Assembly: GCF_004571075.1 (NCBI RefSeq)
Contig: NZ_SPQP01000016.1
Coordinates: 1 to 64,000 of the forward strand
Length of the DNA stretch: 64,000 bases
Origin: Blastococcus sp. TF02A-35
Lineage (GTDB): Bacteria > Actinomycetota > Actinomycetes > Mycobacteriales > Geodermatophilaceae
Reading direction: 5' to 3'
Below are positions 46,301 to 55,916 of the stretch, one piece after another (the first letter of the stretch is position 1; every line of letters begins with the position of its first letter). The notes beneath the pieces are model-generated. The model did no database searches and was not told the origin of the DNA. It saw only the letters and a list, made by a program, of their open reading frames with translations. The translations under genes were made by a program, and so were the position numbers.

Positions 46301-47274
46301 GCCGTCTCCCCCATCGCGGCCAGGCGGGTGAGCCGCTCGACCACCGCGTCGCGCATCTCCGTCGGCGCCTCGACGACGACGTCCGCGCCGTAGGCGGTCA
46401 GCTCGTCGGCGAGCGCCCACGGCTCGGTGGTGCGCAGCTCCAGCAGGTCGTCGCCGTCGGCGGCGGGGCCGAGCGAGGTGGCCCGGCGGCGCAGCCCGAC
46501 GGCGGTCCCGGGCCGTGCGCGGACCACCACCAGGTGCTCCTCTCCCCCGACCTGCCGGGCGACGACGGACGTGAGGTCCAGGTCGGCCGGCGGGTCGAAC
46601 GCGCCCGCCGGGCCGGTGGCCTTCGGCGTGCCCGCGACGCGGGAGAGCCGGAAGACCCGCGGGGCCTGCCGGTCGAGGTCCTGGCCGACGAGGTACCAGC
46701 GGCCGTGCCAGGCCACGACGCCCCAGGGCTGCACGTGCCGGCGGACGGCAGTGTCCTCGTCGGGGCGGCGGTAGTCGAACTGCAGGGCCCGGCGGTCCCG
46801 CGCGGCGGCGTAGCAGGGCTCGAAGGCCGCCTCGCCCCGGTCCAGGCGGGGCTGGATCGGCAGCGCGCGGGTGGCGTCGAGGTCGACCCCGGCGGCCTTG
46901 AGCTTCACCAGCGCGCTCTGGGCGGCGCCGGCGAGCCGGGCGGACTCCCAGAGCCGCAGGGCGAGGCCGACGGCGGCCGCCTCCTCACCGGTCAGGTGGA
47001 TCTCGGGCAGCTCGTAGTCGGCCCGCGCGATGCGGTAGCCGTCCTCGGTGTCGAACACGCTCGTGCGGCCGGTCTCCAGCGGCACGCCCATCTCGCGCAG
47101 GTCGGCCTTGTCCCGCTCGAACATGCGCTTGAAGGCCTCGTCGGCGCGGTCGGAGCCGTCGTCGGCCTCGTACCCGGGCACCGTGGCCCGGATCCGCGCG
47201 GCGGTGACGAACTGCCGGGTGCTGAGCAGCGCGATGACCAGGTTGACCAGTCGCTCCGCCCGCTTGGCCGCCAT
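46297..47274 (-). CDS. pafB: PafB, WYL-domain transcription activator subunit
   Basis: The 325-residue partner of PafC starts MAAKRAERLVNLVIALLSTR, with HTH then WYL domain (RRALQFDYRRPDEDTAVRRH, HGRWYLVGQDLDRQAPRVFRLSRV, read in parts) and WCX domain; it is the same length as PafC. ATG at 47274 is seven bases after TAGCCT. Divergent DUF3866 starts 64 bp away, so both share one small intergenic region. Confidence 0.94.
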   Translation of the reverse strand: MAAKRAERLVNLVIALLSTRQFVTAARIRATVPGYEADDGSDRADEAFKRMFERDKADLREMGVPLETGRTSVFDTEDGYRIARADYELPEIHLTGEEAAAVGLALRLWESARLAGAAQSALVKLKAAGVDLDATRALPIQPRLDRGEAAFEPCYAAARDRRALQFDYRRPDEDTAVRRHVQPWGVVAWHGRWYLVGQDLDRQAPRVFRLSRVAGTPKATGPAGAFDPPADLDLTSVVARQVGGEEHLVVVRARPGTAVGLRRRATSLGPAADGDDLLELRTTEPWALADELTAYGADVVVEAPTEMRDAVVERLTRLAAMGETA

Positions 47275-47287
47275 GCCCCACAGGCTA
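47275..47287 (-). promoter_or_regulatory. Leaderless-type -10 for pafBC operon
   Basis: On the minus strand TAGCCT is followed by 7 nt and ATG at 47274. Confidence 0.55.
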
Positions 47288-47326
47288 GTCAGCCCTCGCC
47301 GCCGGGCCGCGCGGCGGGACGGTCGA

Positions 47327-47338
47327 TAGCCTGCCGGT
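47327..47338 (+). promoter_or_regulatory. Leaderless-type -10 for DUF3866 gene
   Basis: TAGCCT is followed by 6 nt and ATG. It is divergent to the pafB element 39 bp away. Confidence 0.55.
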
Positions 47339-48505
47339 ATGAGCAGCTCTGCCGCCGCCCCCGTCTCCCGGATCCGATGGCGGCGTGGCGAGGTCACCGC
47401 GACGGGCCGTTCGTGGCGGGACGCGCTGGAGCTGACCGTGCAGGTCGAGGGCGAGGGCGACCTCTCCGCGCTGGCCTACCCGTCGCTGGTCGGCGTACCC
47501 GAGGTGGGCGACCAGGTGCTGCTCAACACGACGGCGCTGGCGCAGGGGCTGGGCACCGGCGGGTACGCGCTCGTCGTCGCCGTCCCCGACCGGCTGCCCC
47601 CGGACCCCGAGGGGCCGGGGCACCTGGTGAAGGCGCGGTACACGCCGATGCAGGTGATGGTCCAGGGCGTCGACGAGCAGGACACCGAGCACCACGCGGC
47701 GATCGCGGCCGCCGACGACCTCGGCGGCATGCCGGTCGTCGTGGCCGACCTGCACTCGGCGCTCCCGGCCGTCCTGATCGGGATGCTGGCGACCGACCCG
47801 GACCTGAAGGTCGCCTACGTGATGACCGACGGCGGGGCGCTGCCTGCGGCGTTCTCCCGCACCGTGACGGGGCTGAGGTCGTCGCTGGCAGGGGTCGTCA
47901 CCGTCGGGCAGGCCTACGGCGGCGACGTCGAGGCAGTCACGCTGCACACCGGGCTGCTGGCCGCCAAGCACGTGCTGGGCGCGGACCTGGCGATCGTCAC
48001 GCAGGGGCCGGGCAACCTGGGCACCGGGACGCCGTGGGGCTTCTCCGGCGTCGCGGCCGGCGAGGCCTGCAACGCGGTCTCGGTGCTGGGCGGGGTCCCG
48101 GTCGGGGCGCTGCGCATCTCCGACGCCGACCCCCGCGAGCGCCACCGCGGGGTCTCGCACCACTCGCTGACCGCGTTCGGCCGGGTGGCGCTGGGCGGCG
48201 TCGCCCTCGTGGCGCCGCGCGGGCTCTCCTCCGAGCTCGGCGGCCAGGTCGGCGAGGACCTCGCGGGCCAGCCGGAGCGCAACGTCGTCGTTTGGGTGGA
48301 CACCGACGGGCTGGACACCGCACTGGGGCTCTCCCCCGTGCCGCTGCGCACGATGGGCCGCGGCTACCCCGAGGAGCGGGCGTACTTCCTGGCCGCCGCG
48401 GCCGCCGGCAGGTACGCAGCGCTGCAGATTCCTCTCGCCGACGACGCCACGGCCGGGGACGGGGCACCGGCCGAGGCGGCCGCCCCGGAGGGCACCGGAA
48501 GCTGA
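47339..48505 (+). CDS. DUF3866 family protein
   Basis: The 388-residue protein belongs to DUF3866: an N-terminal beta-rich module (RIRWRRGEVTATGRSWRDA) and a Rossmann-like core with ARYTPMQVMVQGVDEQD, VVVADLHSALPAVL and QGPGNLGTGTPWGFSGVAAGEACNA, read in parts. No enzyme activity is established. It is the only plus-strand gene between arc and the Tat genes. The C-terminal tail is Ala/Glu-rich. Confidence 0.9.
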   Translation: MSSSAAAPVSRIRWRRGEVTATGRSWRDALELTVQVEGEGDLSALAYPSLVGVPEVGDQVLLNTTALAQGLGTGGYALVVAVPDRLPPDPEGPGHLVKARYTPMQVMVQGVDEQDTEHHAAIAAADDLGGMPVVVADLHSALPAVLIGMLATDPDLKVAYVMTDGGALPAAFSRTVTGLRSSLAGVVTVGQAYGGDVEAVTLHTGLLAAKHVLGADLAIVTQGPGNLGTGTPWGFSGVAAGEACNAVSVLGGVPVGALRISDADPRERHRGVSHHSLTAFGRVALGGVALVAPRGLSSELGGQVGEDLAGQPERNVVVWVDTDGLDTALGLSPVPLRTMGRGYPEERAYFLAAAAAGRYAALQIPLADDATAGDGAPAEAAAPEGTGS

Positions 48506-48526
48506 GGCTCCCGGCGGCCCGTCCGC

Positions 48527-49885
48527 TCACATGCTGGCGATCAGCTTCTCCACCCGCTCGTCGACGGCCTTGAACGGGTCCTTGCACAGCACGGTGCGCT
48601 GGGCCTGGTCGTTGAGCTTGAGGTGCACCCAGTCCACGGTGAAGTCGCGGCGCTTCTCCTGGGCCTTGCGGATGAACTCACCGCGCAGCTTGGCGCGCGT
48701 GGTCTGCGGCGGCACGTTCTTGGCCTCGAAGATCCGCGGCGCGTGGGCGACGCGGTCGACCTGGCCGTTGCGCTCCAGCAGGTAGTACAGGCCGCGGGTG
48801 CGGCTGATGTCGTGGTACGCCAGGTCCATCTGGGCTATCCGCGGGTGGCTCAGCGAGAGGTCCCGCTTGGCCCGGTAGCGCTCGATGAGGCTGTACTTGA
48901 TCGCCCAGTCGACCTCGCGGTCGATGAGCGACAGGTCCTCGGTGTCGACGGCCTTGAGCACCCGGCCCCAGAGCTCGAGCATCTGGCGGTGCACGTCGCC
49001 GAAGCCCTCGCGGTCGACGAACTCGGCGGCGCGGGAGTGGTACTCGGCCTGGATCTCCAGCGCCGACATCTCCTTGCCGTTGGACAGCCGCACCTTGCGC
49101 CGGCCCGTGATGTCGTGGCTGATCTCGCGGATGGCCCGGATCGGGTTCTCCAGCGTCATGTCCCGGATGGGGACGCCCGCCTCGATCATGCGCAGCACCA
49201 GGTCGGTCATGGTGACCTTGAGCAGCGTCGTCGTCTCGCTCATGTTCGAGTCGCCGACGATCACGTGCAGCCGGCGGTACTTCTCGGCGTCGGCGTGCGG
49301 CTCGTCGCGGGTGTTGATGATCGGGCGGCTGCGGGTGGTGGCGCTGGAGACGCCCTCCCAGATGTGCTCCGCCCGCTGGCTGACGCAGTAGAGGGCGCCG
49401 CGCGGGGTCTGCAGGACCTTGCCGGCGCCGACGACGAGCTGCCGGCTGACCAGGAACGGGATCAGCACGTCGGCGAGGCGGCCGAACTCGCCGTGCCGGC
49501 CGACCAGGTAGTTCTCGTGGCAGCCGTAGCTGTTGCCGGCGGAGTCGGTGTTGTTCTTGAACAGGTAGATGTCGCCGACCACGCCCTCCTCGGCGAGCCG
49601 CTGCTCGGCGTCGACGACGAGGCCCTCGAGGATCCGCTCCCCCGCCTTGTCGTGGACGACGAGCTCGCTGACGTCGTCGCACTCGGCGGTGGCGTACTCG
49701 GGGTGGCTGCCGACGTCGAGGTAGAGCCGGGAGCCGTTGCGCAGGAAGACGTTGGAGCTGCGGCCCCACGACACCACGCGGCGGAACAGGTACCGGGCGA
49801 CCTCGTCCGGGGAGAGCCGGCGCTGCCCCTTGAAGGTGCACGTGACGCCGTACTCGGTCTCGATGCCGAAGATCCGTCGGTCCAC
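48527..49885 (-). CDS. pafA: Pup--protein ligase PafA
   Basis: PafA joins the C-terminal Glu of Pup to lysines of target proteins using ATP. The 452-residue enzyme has the glutamine-synthetase-like fold: GIETEYGV with Glu9, the catalytic Asp57 in [33 protein letters not shown], and [25 protein letters not shown] at 49885 is six bases after TAGTCT. The upstream small protein gene and prcBA are on the same strand. Confidence 0.97.
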   Translation of the reverse strand: MDRRIFGIETEYGVTCTFKGQRRLSPDEVARYLFRRVVSWGRSSNVFLRNGSRLYLDVGSHPEYATAECDDVSELVVHDKAGERILEGLVVDAEQRLAEEGVVGDIYLFKNNTDSAGNSYGCHENYLVGRHGEFGRLADVLIPFLVSRQLVVGAGKVLQTPRGALYCVSQRAEHIWEGVSSATTRSRPIINTRDEPHADAEKYRRLHVIVGDSNMSETTTLLKVTMTDLVLRMIEAGVPIRDMTLENPIRAIREISHDITGRRKVRLSNGKEMSALEIQAEYHSRAAEFVDREGFGDVHRQMLELWGRVLKAVDTEDLSLIDREVDWAIKYSLIERYRAKRDLSLSHPRIAQMDLAYHDISRTRGLYYLLERNGQVDRVAHAPRIFEAKNVPPQTTRAKLRGEFIRKAQEKRRDFTVDWVHLKLNDQAQRTVLCKDPFKAVDERVEKLIASM

Positions 49886-49897
49886 GATCCGAGACTA
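49886..49897 (-). promoter_or_regulatory. Leaderless-type -10 for pafA
   Basis: On the minus strand TAGTCT is followed by 6 nt and GTG at 49885. This suggests pafA has its own promoter apart from prcBA. Confidence 0.55.
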
Positions 49898-49959
49898 GGC
49901 CGCGGGGGTGACACCGCGCCTGTCGCGGAGGGCGCGGCGGGCCAGAACCTGCGGGGGGG

Positions 49960-50310
49960 TCAGGACCGCTTCGCGTCGAGGCGCTGCAGCAGCTCGTCGA
50001 ACGCCTCCTCGATCTGCCCGTGGTCGTTCTGGGCGGCGCGCTGCTTGCCGTGGATGAGCGCGGCGCGGTTGACCTTCCGGAAGTCGCCGTAGGGGAACCG
50101 GTACCGCTTCTTGGTCTCCTCGCCCGCGTCGGGGTCGACGGCGAGGTGCCAGGAGGCGTAGCCCGGCCAGCCGCGCTGCTCGATCTCGCGGTTGCCGTCG
50201 TCGGCCGAGGGAGCGGCGTCCGACCACTCCGTCGTGTCGTCGACGGCCCCGTCCTCGATCAGCTTCCGCGCCTGGGTGACGGCATCCTCGTTGAGCTCGT
50301 AGGTCGGCAT
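49960..50310 (-). CDS. Conserved small protein between prcA and pafA
   Basis: The 116-residue soluble protein contains EIEQRGWPGYASWHLAVD and RYRFPYGDFRKVNRAALI followed by a Gln/Glu-rich helix. I recall similar uncharacterised actinobacterial proteins sharing WHLG and YGDFR motifs, but no function. ATG at 50310; it lies 32 bp after prcA and 75 bp before pafA, so co-expression with the proteasome genes is likely. A role in pupylation is possible but unsupported. Confidence 0.75.
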   Translation of the reverse strand: MPTYELNEDAVTQARKLIEDGAVDDTTEWSDAAPSADDGNREIEQRGWPGYASWHLAVDPDAGEETKKRYRFPYGDFRKVNRAALIHGKQRAAQNDHGQIEEAFDELLQRLDAKRS

Positions 50311-50342
50311 GCGGCTCCCCTACCCCGCCGGGCGGTGAGAAC

Positions 50343-51209
50343 TCAGCCCTGCGGGCCGGGCCCCTCGCCGCTGCCCGCCGTGCCGCCCGCGGTGTCGGGT
50401 GCGGCGGGGTCACCGAGGCCGGCGGGGGTGCCGGGGGCCGGCTGGCTGGGCGTGTGCGCGTGCGTCTCGCCCTCGGGGGCGTCGGGCGCCGTTCCCCCGT
50501 CACCGAGCAGCGAGTGCAGGGAGGCGCCGACGACGCGGCGGAAGGCGCGCTTGGGACGGCGCCGGTCGAGGACGGCCACCTCCAGCTGCTCGGCGCTGAG
50601 CCGGGCGTGGCCGCCGTGGCCGGAGCCGGCGGTGGCAGGGCTGACGGCGGACAGCGCGTCGACGCCGACCTTGAGCGCGTCGGCGAGACCCATGCCGGCG
50701 TGGAAGTTCTCGCGGAGGTGGCCGGTGACGGCGTCGGCCTGGCCGCCCATCACCACGAAGTCCGGCTCGTCGACGACCGAGCCGTCGAAGGTGAGCCGGT
50801 AGAGCTGGTCGCGCTCGGGGGTCTCCCCCACCTCGGCGACGCACAGCTCGACCTCGTAGGGCTTCATCTGCTCGGTGAAGATGGCGCCGAGCGTCTGCGC
50901 GTAGGCGTTGGCGATGACCCGGCCGGTGACGTCGCGCCGGTTGTAGGAGTAGCCGCGGACGTCGGCCAGGCGCACGCCGGCGACGCGGAGGCTCTCGAAC
51001 TCGCTGTACCGGCCGACCGCGGCGAAGCCGATGCGGTCGTAGATCTCGCCGATCTTGTGCAGCGTGGAGCTCGGGTTCTCGGCGATCAGCAGGACGCCGT
51101 CGGCGTAGGTGAGGACGGCGACGCTGCGACCGCGGGAGATGCCCTTGCGGGCGTACTCCGAGCGGTCGCGCATGACCTGCTCGGCGGAGGCGTAGTAGGG
51201 CATGGTCAT
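50343..51209 (-). CDS. prcA: Proteasome alpha subunit
   Basis: PrcA forms the outer rings and gate of the 20S core. The 288-residue protein has the gate-forming N-terminus ([21 protein letters not shown]), [21 protein letters not shown] and [14 protein letters not shown]. It extends about 40 residues beyond the usual length with a Gly/Pro/Thr-rich tail (about 240-288). The ATG at 51209 has GGAGG eight bases upstream; a second ATG six bases later is possible. The prcB stop lies just before. Confidence 0.96.
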   Translation of the reverse strand: MTMPYYASAEQVMRDRSEYARKGISRGRSVAVLTYADGVLLIAENPSSTLHKIGEIYDRIGFAAVGRYSEFESLRVAGVRLADVRGYSYNRRDVTGRVIANAYAQTLGAIFTEQMKPYEVELCVAEVGETPERDQLYRLTFDGSVVDEPDFVVMGGQADAVTGHLRENFHAGMGLADALKVGVDALSAVSPATAGSGHGGHARLSAEQLEVAVLDRRRPKRAFRRVVGASLHSLLGDGGTAPDAPEGETHAHTPSQPAPGTPAGLGDPAAPDTAGGTAGSGEGPGPQG

Positions 51210-51212
51210 GGC

Positions 51213-52070
51213 TCAGGCCTCCCGGTCCATGTTCTGGCGGTCGGCCGCCGCGCGCTGGGTGACGATCTCGTCGGCGACGGCCGCGACCTCGGCGTCGGTG
51301 AGCCGGACGGCGCCCTCGGCGTCGACCCGGTAGACGATCGGGTACAGCCGGCGCACGGGGTCGGGGCCGCCGGTGGCGGAGTCGTCGTCGGCGGCGTCGT
51401 AGAGCGCCTCGACGACGGTGCGGGTCGCGGCGTCGGCCGGAAGTCCGGAGCGCCAGGTCTTCTTCAGCGAGTTCTTCGCGAACAGCGAGCCCGAGCCCAC
51501 GGCGGCGTAGCCGCGCTCCTCGTAGTTCCCGCCGGTGACGTCGTAGCTGAAGATCCGGCCCGGGGAGGCGCCGGCTGCGGCGTCCAGGTCGAAGCCGGCG
51601 AACAGCGGGACGACGGCCAGGCCCTGCATGGCCGCGCCGAGGTTGCCGCGGATCATCTGCGCGAGCCGGTTGGCCTTGCCGTCGAGGGACATGGTCAGCC
51701 CCTCGATCTTCTCGTAGTGCTCCAGCTCCACCTGGTAGAGCTTCACCATCTCGATGGCGATGCCCGCCGCACCCGCGATGCCGATGACGCTGTAGGAGTC
51801 GGCCGGGTAGACCTTCTCGATGTCGCGGCTGGAGATCAGGTTGCCCATGGTGGCCCGGCGGTCGCCGCCCATCAGGACGCCGCCCTCGAACGTCGCGGCC
51901 ACGATCGTGGTGCCGTGCGGAGCGATGTCACCCATCGGCACGGCCGGGACCGGCCGGCGCCCCGGCAGCAGGTCGGGCGTGGTGGCCCCGAGGAAGTCGG
52001 TGAACGAGGAGCCCACCCGGTCCAGGTACGCGGGCGGGAACCCGCTCCGGCCAGCTGACGACTCGTTCAC
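51213..52070 (-). CDS. prcB: Proteasome beta subunit
   Basis: PrcB carries the peptidase active site. The 285-residue precursor has a 53-residue propeptide ending in IAPHG; cleavage exposes the catalytic Thr54 of [11 protein letters not shown]. The Lys of [20 protein letters not shown] is in place, and [21 protein letters not shown] is typical. GTG at 52070 is chosen from family length. It overlaps or abuts prcA by a few bases. The upstream neighbour is an endonuclease VII-like gene. Confidence 0.96.
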   Translation of the reverse strand: MNESSAGRSGFPPAYLDRVGSSFTDFLGATTPDLLPGRRPVPAVPMGDIAPHGTTIVAATFEGGVLMGGDRRATMGNLISSRDIEKVYPADSYSVIGIAGAAGIAIEMVKLYQVELEHYEKIEGLTMSLDGKANRLAQMIRGNLGAAMQGLAVVPLFAGFDLDAAAGASPGRIFSYDVTGGNYEERGYAAVGSGSLFAKNSLKKTWRSGLPADAATRTVVEALYDAADDDSATGGPDPVRRLYPIVYRVDAEGAVRLTDAEVAAVADEIVTQRAAADRQNMDREA

Positions 52071-52177
52071 CCATCCGCCTCTCCCACCCGCTCGCGCCGG
52101 CGTGGATCGCTGTCCTGCCGGGTGCCGCACGTGCTGCTCGGACGCGGTCCCGGACCTCGCTGCGACCCTACCGGCGG

Positions 52178-52831
52178 CTAGCGCACTCGGACGGGTCGGA
52201 CCGGACCGAGGCCGCCGGCGGCGAACGTGGCGACGATGTACTGGCTCAGCGTGTGGAAGGCGACGTAGTCGGCGGCTTCGCGCAGCACCTCCGGGTCGTC
52301 CTTGAACTGCCCCAGACCGCCGTTGCAGTTGGAGCACAGCAACGCTCGGACCGCACCGGTCGCGTGGTCGTGGTCGACGTGCGCTGCGGGAGCCGTTCTG
52401 CAGATGGCGCAGGCGCCGCCCTGGGAGACGAGCATCTCGTCCGCTTCGGCGGCGGTGATCCCGTACCGCCGGGACAGGTGATAGGTCCGGGACCCACCGA
52501 CCTTCTCCCGGGATGCCTTCCCTCGCTGGTTGTGGCACGGCAGGCAGTAGGTGGCGACACCAGTCGCGCTCGCTCGCGACCGGGCGAAGTGCTCCAGCGG
52601 CTTCACCTCGCCGCAGTCAGGGCCCCACTTGGAGCCTCGAGGCACCACCAGGCCTTCCGGAGGGCGTCGATGGACTCCTGGTGCCACCCGCCGCGCAGCC
52701 CTGCTCCGCGCGGACCTCTCAACGAGGTGCTCGCGGCAGTAGAACGCGAGACCGTCGCGCGATCGCTTGTTCGACGTGAATGCGCTGACCGGACGGTGCT
52801 GCCCGCAGTCGCGGCAGAACTTCGTGTCCAT
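52178..52831 (-). CDS. Endonuclease VII-domain protein in the proteasome operon
   Basis: The 217-residue protein ends in a recombination endonuclease VII (HNH/treble-clef) domain: Cys141 and Cys144, [20 protein letters not shown] (151-170) and Cys166/Cys169. Two further zinc-knuckle units precede it. The first is intact (Cys6, Cys9, Cys32, His35); the second has Gly70 where a Cys is expected (GPDC73, then Cys96, Cys99). Codons such as GTT, AGG, CGA, CCT and GAA are common here and rare in neighbours, suggesting foreign origin or weak selection. It is inserted between pup (26 bp) and prcB. T4 endonuclease VII resolves branched DNA; activity here is unproven. Confidence 0.88.
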   Translation of the reverse strand: MDTKFCRDCGQHRPVSAFTSNKRSRDGLAFYCREHLVERSARSRAARRVAPGVHRRPPEGLVVPRGSKWGPDCGEVKPLEHFARSRASATGVATYCLPCHNQRGKASREKVGGSRTYHLSRRYGITAAEADEMLVSQGGACAICRTAPAAHVDHDHATGAVRALLCSNCNGGLGQFKDDPEVLREAADYVAFHTLSQYIVATFAAGGLGPVRPVRVR

Positions 52832-52857
52832 GGGCGGGCATTACGGAACAAGATCGT

Positions 52858-53067
52858 TCACTGGCCGCCCTTTTGTACGTATGCACGTACGAAGTCCTCG
52901 GCGTTCTCCTCGAGCACGTCGTCGATCTCGTCCAGGAGGGAGTCGACGTCCTCGGTCATCTTCTCGTGGCGCTCGGCGACGTCGGAGTCGACCGAGGCCT
53001 CGATCTCCTCGTTCTCCTCGCGCGAGCGCGTCGCCTTCTGCTGTCCGCCGGTGTCCCTGGTGACCAT
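52858..53067 (-). CDS. pup: Prokaryotic ubiquitin-like protein Pup
   Basis: The 69-residue disordered modifier ends in Gly-Gly-Gln. Dop deamidates the terminal Gln to Glu, and PafA attaches it to lysines. The helix region binding Mpa, SLLDEIDDVLEENAEDFVRA, is conserved. ATG at 53067 has GGAGG upstream. The gene sits 113 bp after dop. Confidence 0.98.
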   Translation of the reverse strand: MVTRDTGGQQKATRSREENEEIEASVDSDVAERHEKMTEDVDSLLDEIDDVLEENAEDFVRAYVQKGGQ

Positions 53068-53180
53068 GCTGCCCTCCGGTCCTTCACGTGGCTGGTGCTG
53101 GTCAGGAAACTACTCGCAGGCGCCGACATCCGGCGTCCGCCGACCGGGTGCCGTGGACGCCGCTGCGCCCTGTGGACGCC

Positions 53181-54686
53181 TCAGGGACCGGTGATGGTGT
53201 CGACGAGCTCCTGAGCCGTCGCCGACGCCTCGAACAGCGCCCCCACGTGCTCCCGCGTCCCGCGCAGCGGCTCGAGCGTCGGGATGCGGACGAGGTTCTC
53301 CCGTCCCAGGTCGAAGACGACCGAGTCCCACGAGGCCGCGGCGACCTGTCCCGGGAACCGCCGCAGGCACTCACCGCGGAAGAAGGCCCGGGTGTCCCCC
53401 GGCGGCGAGGTCATCGCCCGCGTAACCTCCTCGTCGGTGAGCAGCCGCTTCATCGCCCCCCGGGCGACCAACCGGTTGTAGAGCCCCTTCTCGGGCCGGA
53501 CGTCGGAGTACTGCAGGTCGACCAGCCGCAACCGCGAGTCGCCCCAGTCCAGGCCGTCGCGCGAGCGGTAGCCCTCCAGCAGCCGCAGCTTCGCCGGCCA
53601 GTCGAGGCGGTCGGCCAGCCGCATGGGGTCGGCCTCGAGGTCGTCCAGGACGCTCGCCCACTGCGCCAGCACGTCGCTGGTCTGCTGGTCGGCCTCACCG
53701 CGCGTCTCCACGAAGCGGACCGCCTTCTCCAGGTAGATCCGCTGCAGCTCGACAGCGGTCAGCCGCCGCCCGTCCCGCATCCGGATGCGGTGGGTCAGCG
53801 TGGCGTCGTGGCTGACCGCCTGGAGCTCCTGCACCGGCTCCTCGATGGCCAGGTCATGGGGCAGCGCGCGGGCCTCGATCATCGCGAGCACGAGCGACGT
53901 CGTCCCGACCTTGAGGTAGGTCGACAGCTCCGCGAGGTTGGCGTCGCCGATGATGACGTGCAGCCGGCGGTACTTGTCCGCGTCGGCGTGCGGCTCGTCG
54001 CGGGTGTTGATGATCGGCCGCTTGAGCGTCGTCTCCAGGCCGACCTCGACCTCGAAGAAGTCGGCGCGCTGGGAGAGCTGGAAGCCGGCGGTGCGGCTGT
54101 CCACGCCGATGCCGACCTTGCCCGACCCGGCGAAGACCTGGCGGGTGACGAAGAAGGGCACCAGGCCGCGGATGATGTCGATGAACGGCGTCCGCCGGTC
54201 CATCAGGTAGTTCTCGTGGGCGCCGTAGGAGGCACCCTTGCCGTCGGTGTTGTTCTTGTAGAGCTGGATCGGGCTCGTGCCGGGGATCCGCGCCGCGCGG
54301 CGGGCCGCCTCGGCCATCACCTGCTCCCCCGCCTTGTCCCACAGCACGATGTCGCGCGGGGTGGTGACCTCCGGCGTCGAGTACTCGGGGTGCGCGTGGT
54401 CGACGTACAGCCGGGCACCGTTGGTCAGGATGACGTTGGCCATCCCGTGGTCCTCGTCGAGGTCGTTGTGGTCCAGGGCCTGCGCCGGCGTCAGGTCGAA
54501 GCCGCGGGCGTCGCGAAGCGGCGACTCCTCCTCGAAGTCCCAGCGCGGCCGCCGCGGCGTCGGCGCCTCGGCCACCGCCCAGGCGTTCACCACCAGGCTC
54601 GACAGCGTCGTGGGGTTCGCCCCCGGCTGCCCCGGCACCGAGATGCCGTACTCGACCTCGGTGCCCATGACCCGCCGGACGCTCAT
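53181..54686 (-). CDS. dop: Pup deamidase/depupylase Dop
   Basis: The 501-residue glutamine-synthetase-fold enzyme deamidates Pup and removes it from substrates. It has [10 protein letters not shown] with Glu10, the Dop-specific loop at about 45-80, the catalytic Asp96 in [31 protein letters not shown] and [22 protein letters not shown]. It is a paralogue of PafA. ATG at 54686 is six bases after TAGGGT. Confidence 0.97.
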   Translation of the reverse strand: MSVRRVMGTEVEYGISVPGQPGANPTTLSSLVVNAWAVAEAPTPRRPRWDFEEESPLRDARGFDLTPAQALDHNDLDEDHGMANVILTNGARLYVDHAHPEYSTPEVTTPRDIVLWDKAGEQVMAEAARRAARIPGTSPIQLYKNNTDGKGASYGAHENYLMDRRTPFIDIIRGLVPFFVTRQVFAGSGKVGIGVDSRTAGFQLSQRADFFEVEVGLETTLKRPIINTRDEPHADADKYRRLHVIIGDANLAELSTYLKVGTTSLVLAMIEARALPHDLAIEEPVQELQAVSHDATLTHRIRMRDGRRLTAVELQRIYLEKAVRFVETRGEADQQTSDVLAQWASVLDDLEADPMRLADRLDWPAKLRLLEGYRSRDGLDWGDSRLRLVDLQYSDVRPEKGLYNRLVARGAMKRLLTDEEVTRAMTSPPGDTRAFFRGECLRRFPGQVAAASWDSVVFDLGRENLVRIPTLEPLRGTREHVGALFEASATAQELVDTITGP

Positions 54687-54698
54687 GGCCCAACCCTA
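54687..54698 (-). promoter_or_regulatory. Leaderless-type -10 for dop-pup
   Basis: On the minus strand TAGGGT is followed by 6 nt and ATG at 54686. Confidence 0.55.
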
Positions 54699-54723
54699 GG
54701 CCGCGGGCGCCGGACGGCTCGCG

Positions 54724-55692
54724 CTAGACCGTGACGACGGCCTTGCCGGCGACCCGGCCCCCCTCCAGGTCGCGGATGGCCCGAGCGGCGTCGGCGAGCG
54801 CGTAGGTGCGGCTCACCGCGGGCCGCACGGCGCCGCTCTCGAGCAGCTCGCGGACGGTCTCCAGATCGGGCCGGCGGACCACCGCGACGAAGAAGTGCAG
54901 CCGCTGGCGGACCAGGGGTGACAGCAGAGCGGCTCCCAGCTGTCGGCCCATCCCGCCGGTGAGGCGGTCGCCTCCCTCGCCGCCCACGATGACCAGCGTC
55001 CCGCGCGGCGACAGGACCCGGCGCAGCCGCGAGACGCTGCGGTTGCCGGCGATGTCGAGGACGAGGTCGAACCGGTCCTCCGACTCGACGACGTCGGTCA
55101 CCGTGTAGTCCACGACCTCGTCCGCCCCCAGCGACCGCACCAGCTCCAGCTTGGACGTGCTGCACACGCCGGTGACGTGCGCTCCGCAGGCCTTGGCGAT
55201 CTGCACCGCGTACGAGCCGACGCCGCCTCCGGCGCCGATGACCAGGACCCGCTGGCCAGCCCGGACCCGGCCGTGCGTGCGCAGCGCCTGCAGCGCGGTG
55301 ACAGCGGACGTCGGCACCGCCGCCGCCTCCTCGAAGGTCAGCACCGCCGGCTTCAGGACGCACCGGTCTTCCCGCACGGCCGCGAGCTCGGCGAAGGCGC
55401 CGGAGCAGGTGCCGAGCACCTCGTCGCCCGGCCTGAGCGCCTCGACCTCGACCCCGACGGCCTCCACGACGCCCGAGACGTCCATGCCCAGCACCGGGTT
55501 CCGCGGCACCCGCAGCCCGAACGCCAGGCGGCCCAGGTGGGGCAGGCCGGTCATGACGTGCCACACGCCGCGGTCGACGCCGGCCGCCCGTACCCGGACG
55601 AGGACCTCGCGGGGGCCGATCGCCGGCTGGTCGACCTCCCCCAGTGCCAGCACGTCGGCCGAGCCGTACTCGTAGCGCACGATCGCCTTCAT
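54724..55692 (-). CDS. Zinc-free NAD(P)-dependent alcohol dehydrogenase / quinone reductase
   Basis: The 322-residue MDR-family protein has NPVLGMDVSGVVEAVGVEV and the Rossmann motif VLVIGAGGGVGSYAVQIAK near residue 150. No structural or catalytic zinc Cys cluster is visible, so it looks like a quinone-oxidoreductase-like enzyme. ATG at 55692 overlaps the XRE gene by 4 bp. It lies between dop and the regulator, in a cassette that interrupts the usual dop-arc neighbourhood. Confidence 0.87.
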   Translation of the reverse strand: MKAIVRYEYGSADVLALGEVDQPAIGPREVLVRVRAAGVDRGVWHVMTGLPHLGRLAFGLRVPRNPVLGMDVSGVVEAVGVEVEALRPGDEVLGTCSGAFAELAAVREDRCVLKPAVLTFEEAAAVPTSAVTALQALRTHGRVRAGQRVLVIGAGGGVGSYAVQIAKACGAHVTGVCSTSKLELVRSLGADEVVDYTVTDVVESEDRFDLVLDIAGNRSVSRLRRVLSPRGTLVIVGGEGGDRLTGGMGRQLGAALLSPLVRQRLHFFVAVVRRPDLETVRELLESGAVRPAVSRTYALADAARAIRDLEGGRVAGKAVVTV

Positions 55693-55916
55693 CGTCCTTC
55701 TCCGTCCGGGTACTGGAACACCTCGTCGAGCGGAGCGCCCAGGGCCTGGGCGATCCGGAATGCCATCTCCAGCGACGGCGAGTAGCGACCCTGCTCGATC
55801 GCGATCACCGTCTGCCGGGTCACGCCGACGCGTGCGGCGAGCTCGGCCTGCGTCATCTCCCCCCGCGCGAAGCGCAGGGCCCGGATCGTGTTGGTGACCC
55901 TGGTCGGCTTCACCAC
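55689..55916 (-). CDS. Small XRE-family regulator
   Basis: The 75-residue protein is one helix-turn-helix of the HigA/SinR type: IRALRFARGEMTQAELAARVGVTRQTVIAIEQGRYSPSLEMAFRIAQALG (read in parts), closely resembling regulators usually paired with a small membrane protein. Two GTG codons are possible for the start. It overlaps the membrane protein gene by 7 bp and the dehydrogenase by 4 bp, so all three are probably one transcript. Confidence 0.9.
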   Translation of the reverse strand: MVKPTRVTNTIRALRFARGEMTQAELAARVGVTRQTVIAIEQGRYSPSLEMAFRIAQALGAPLDEVFQYPDGEGR

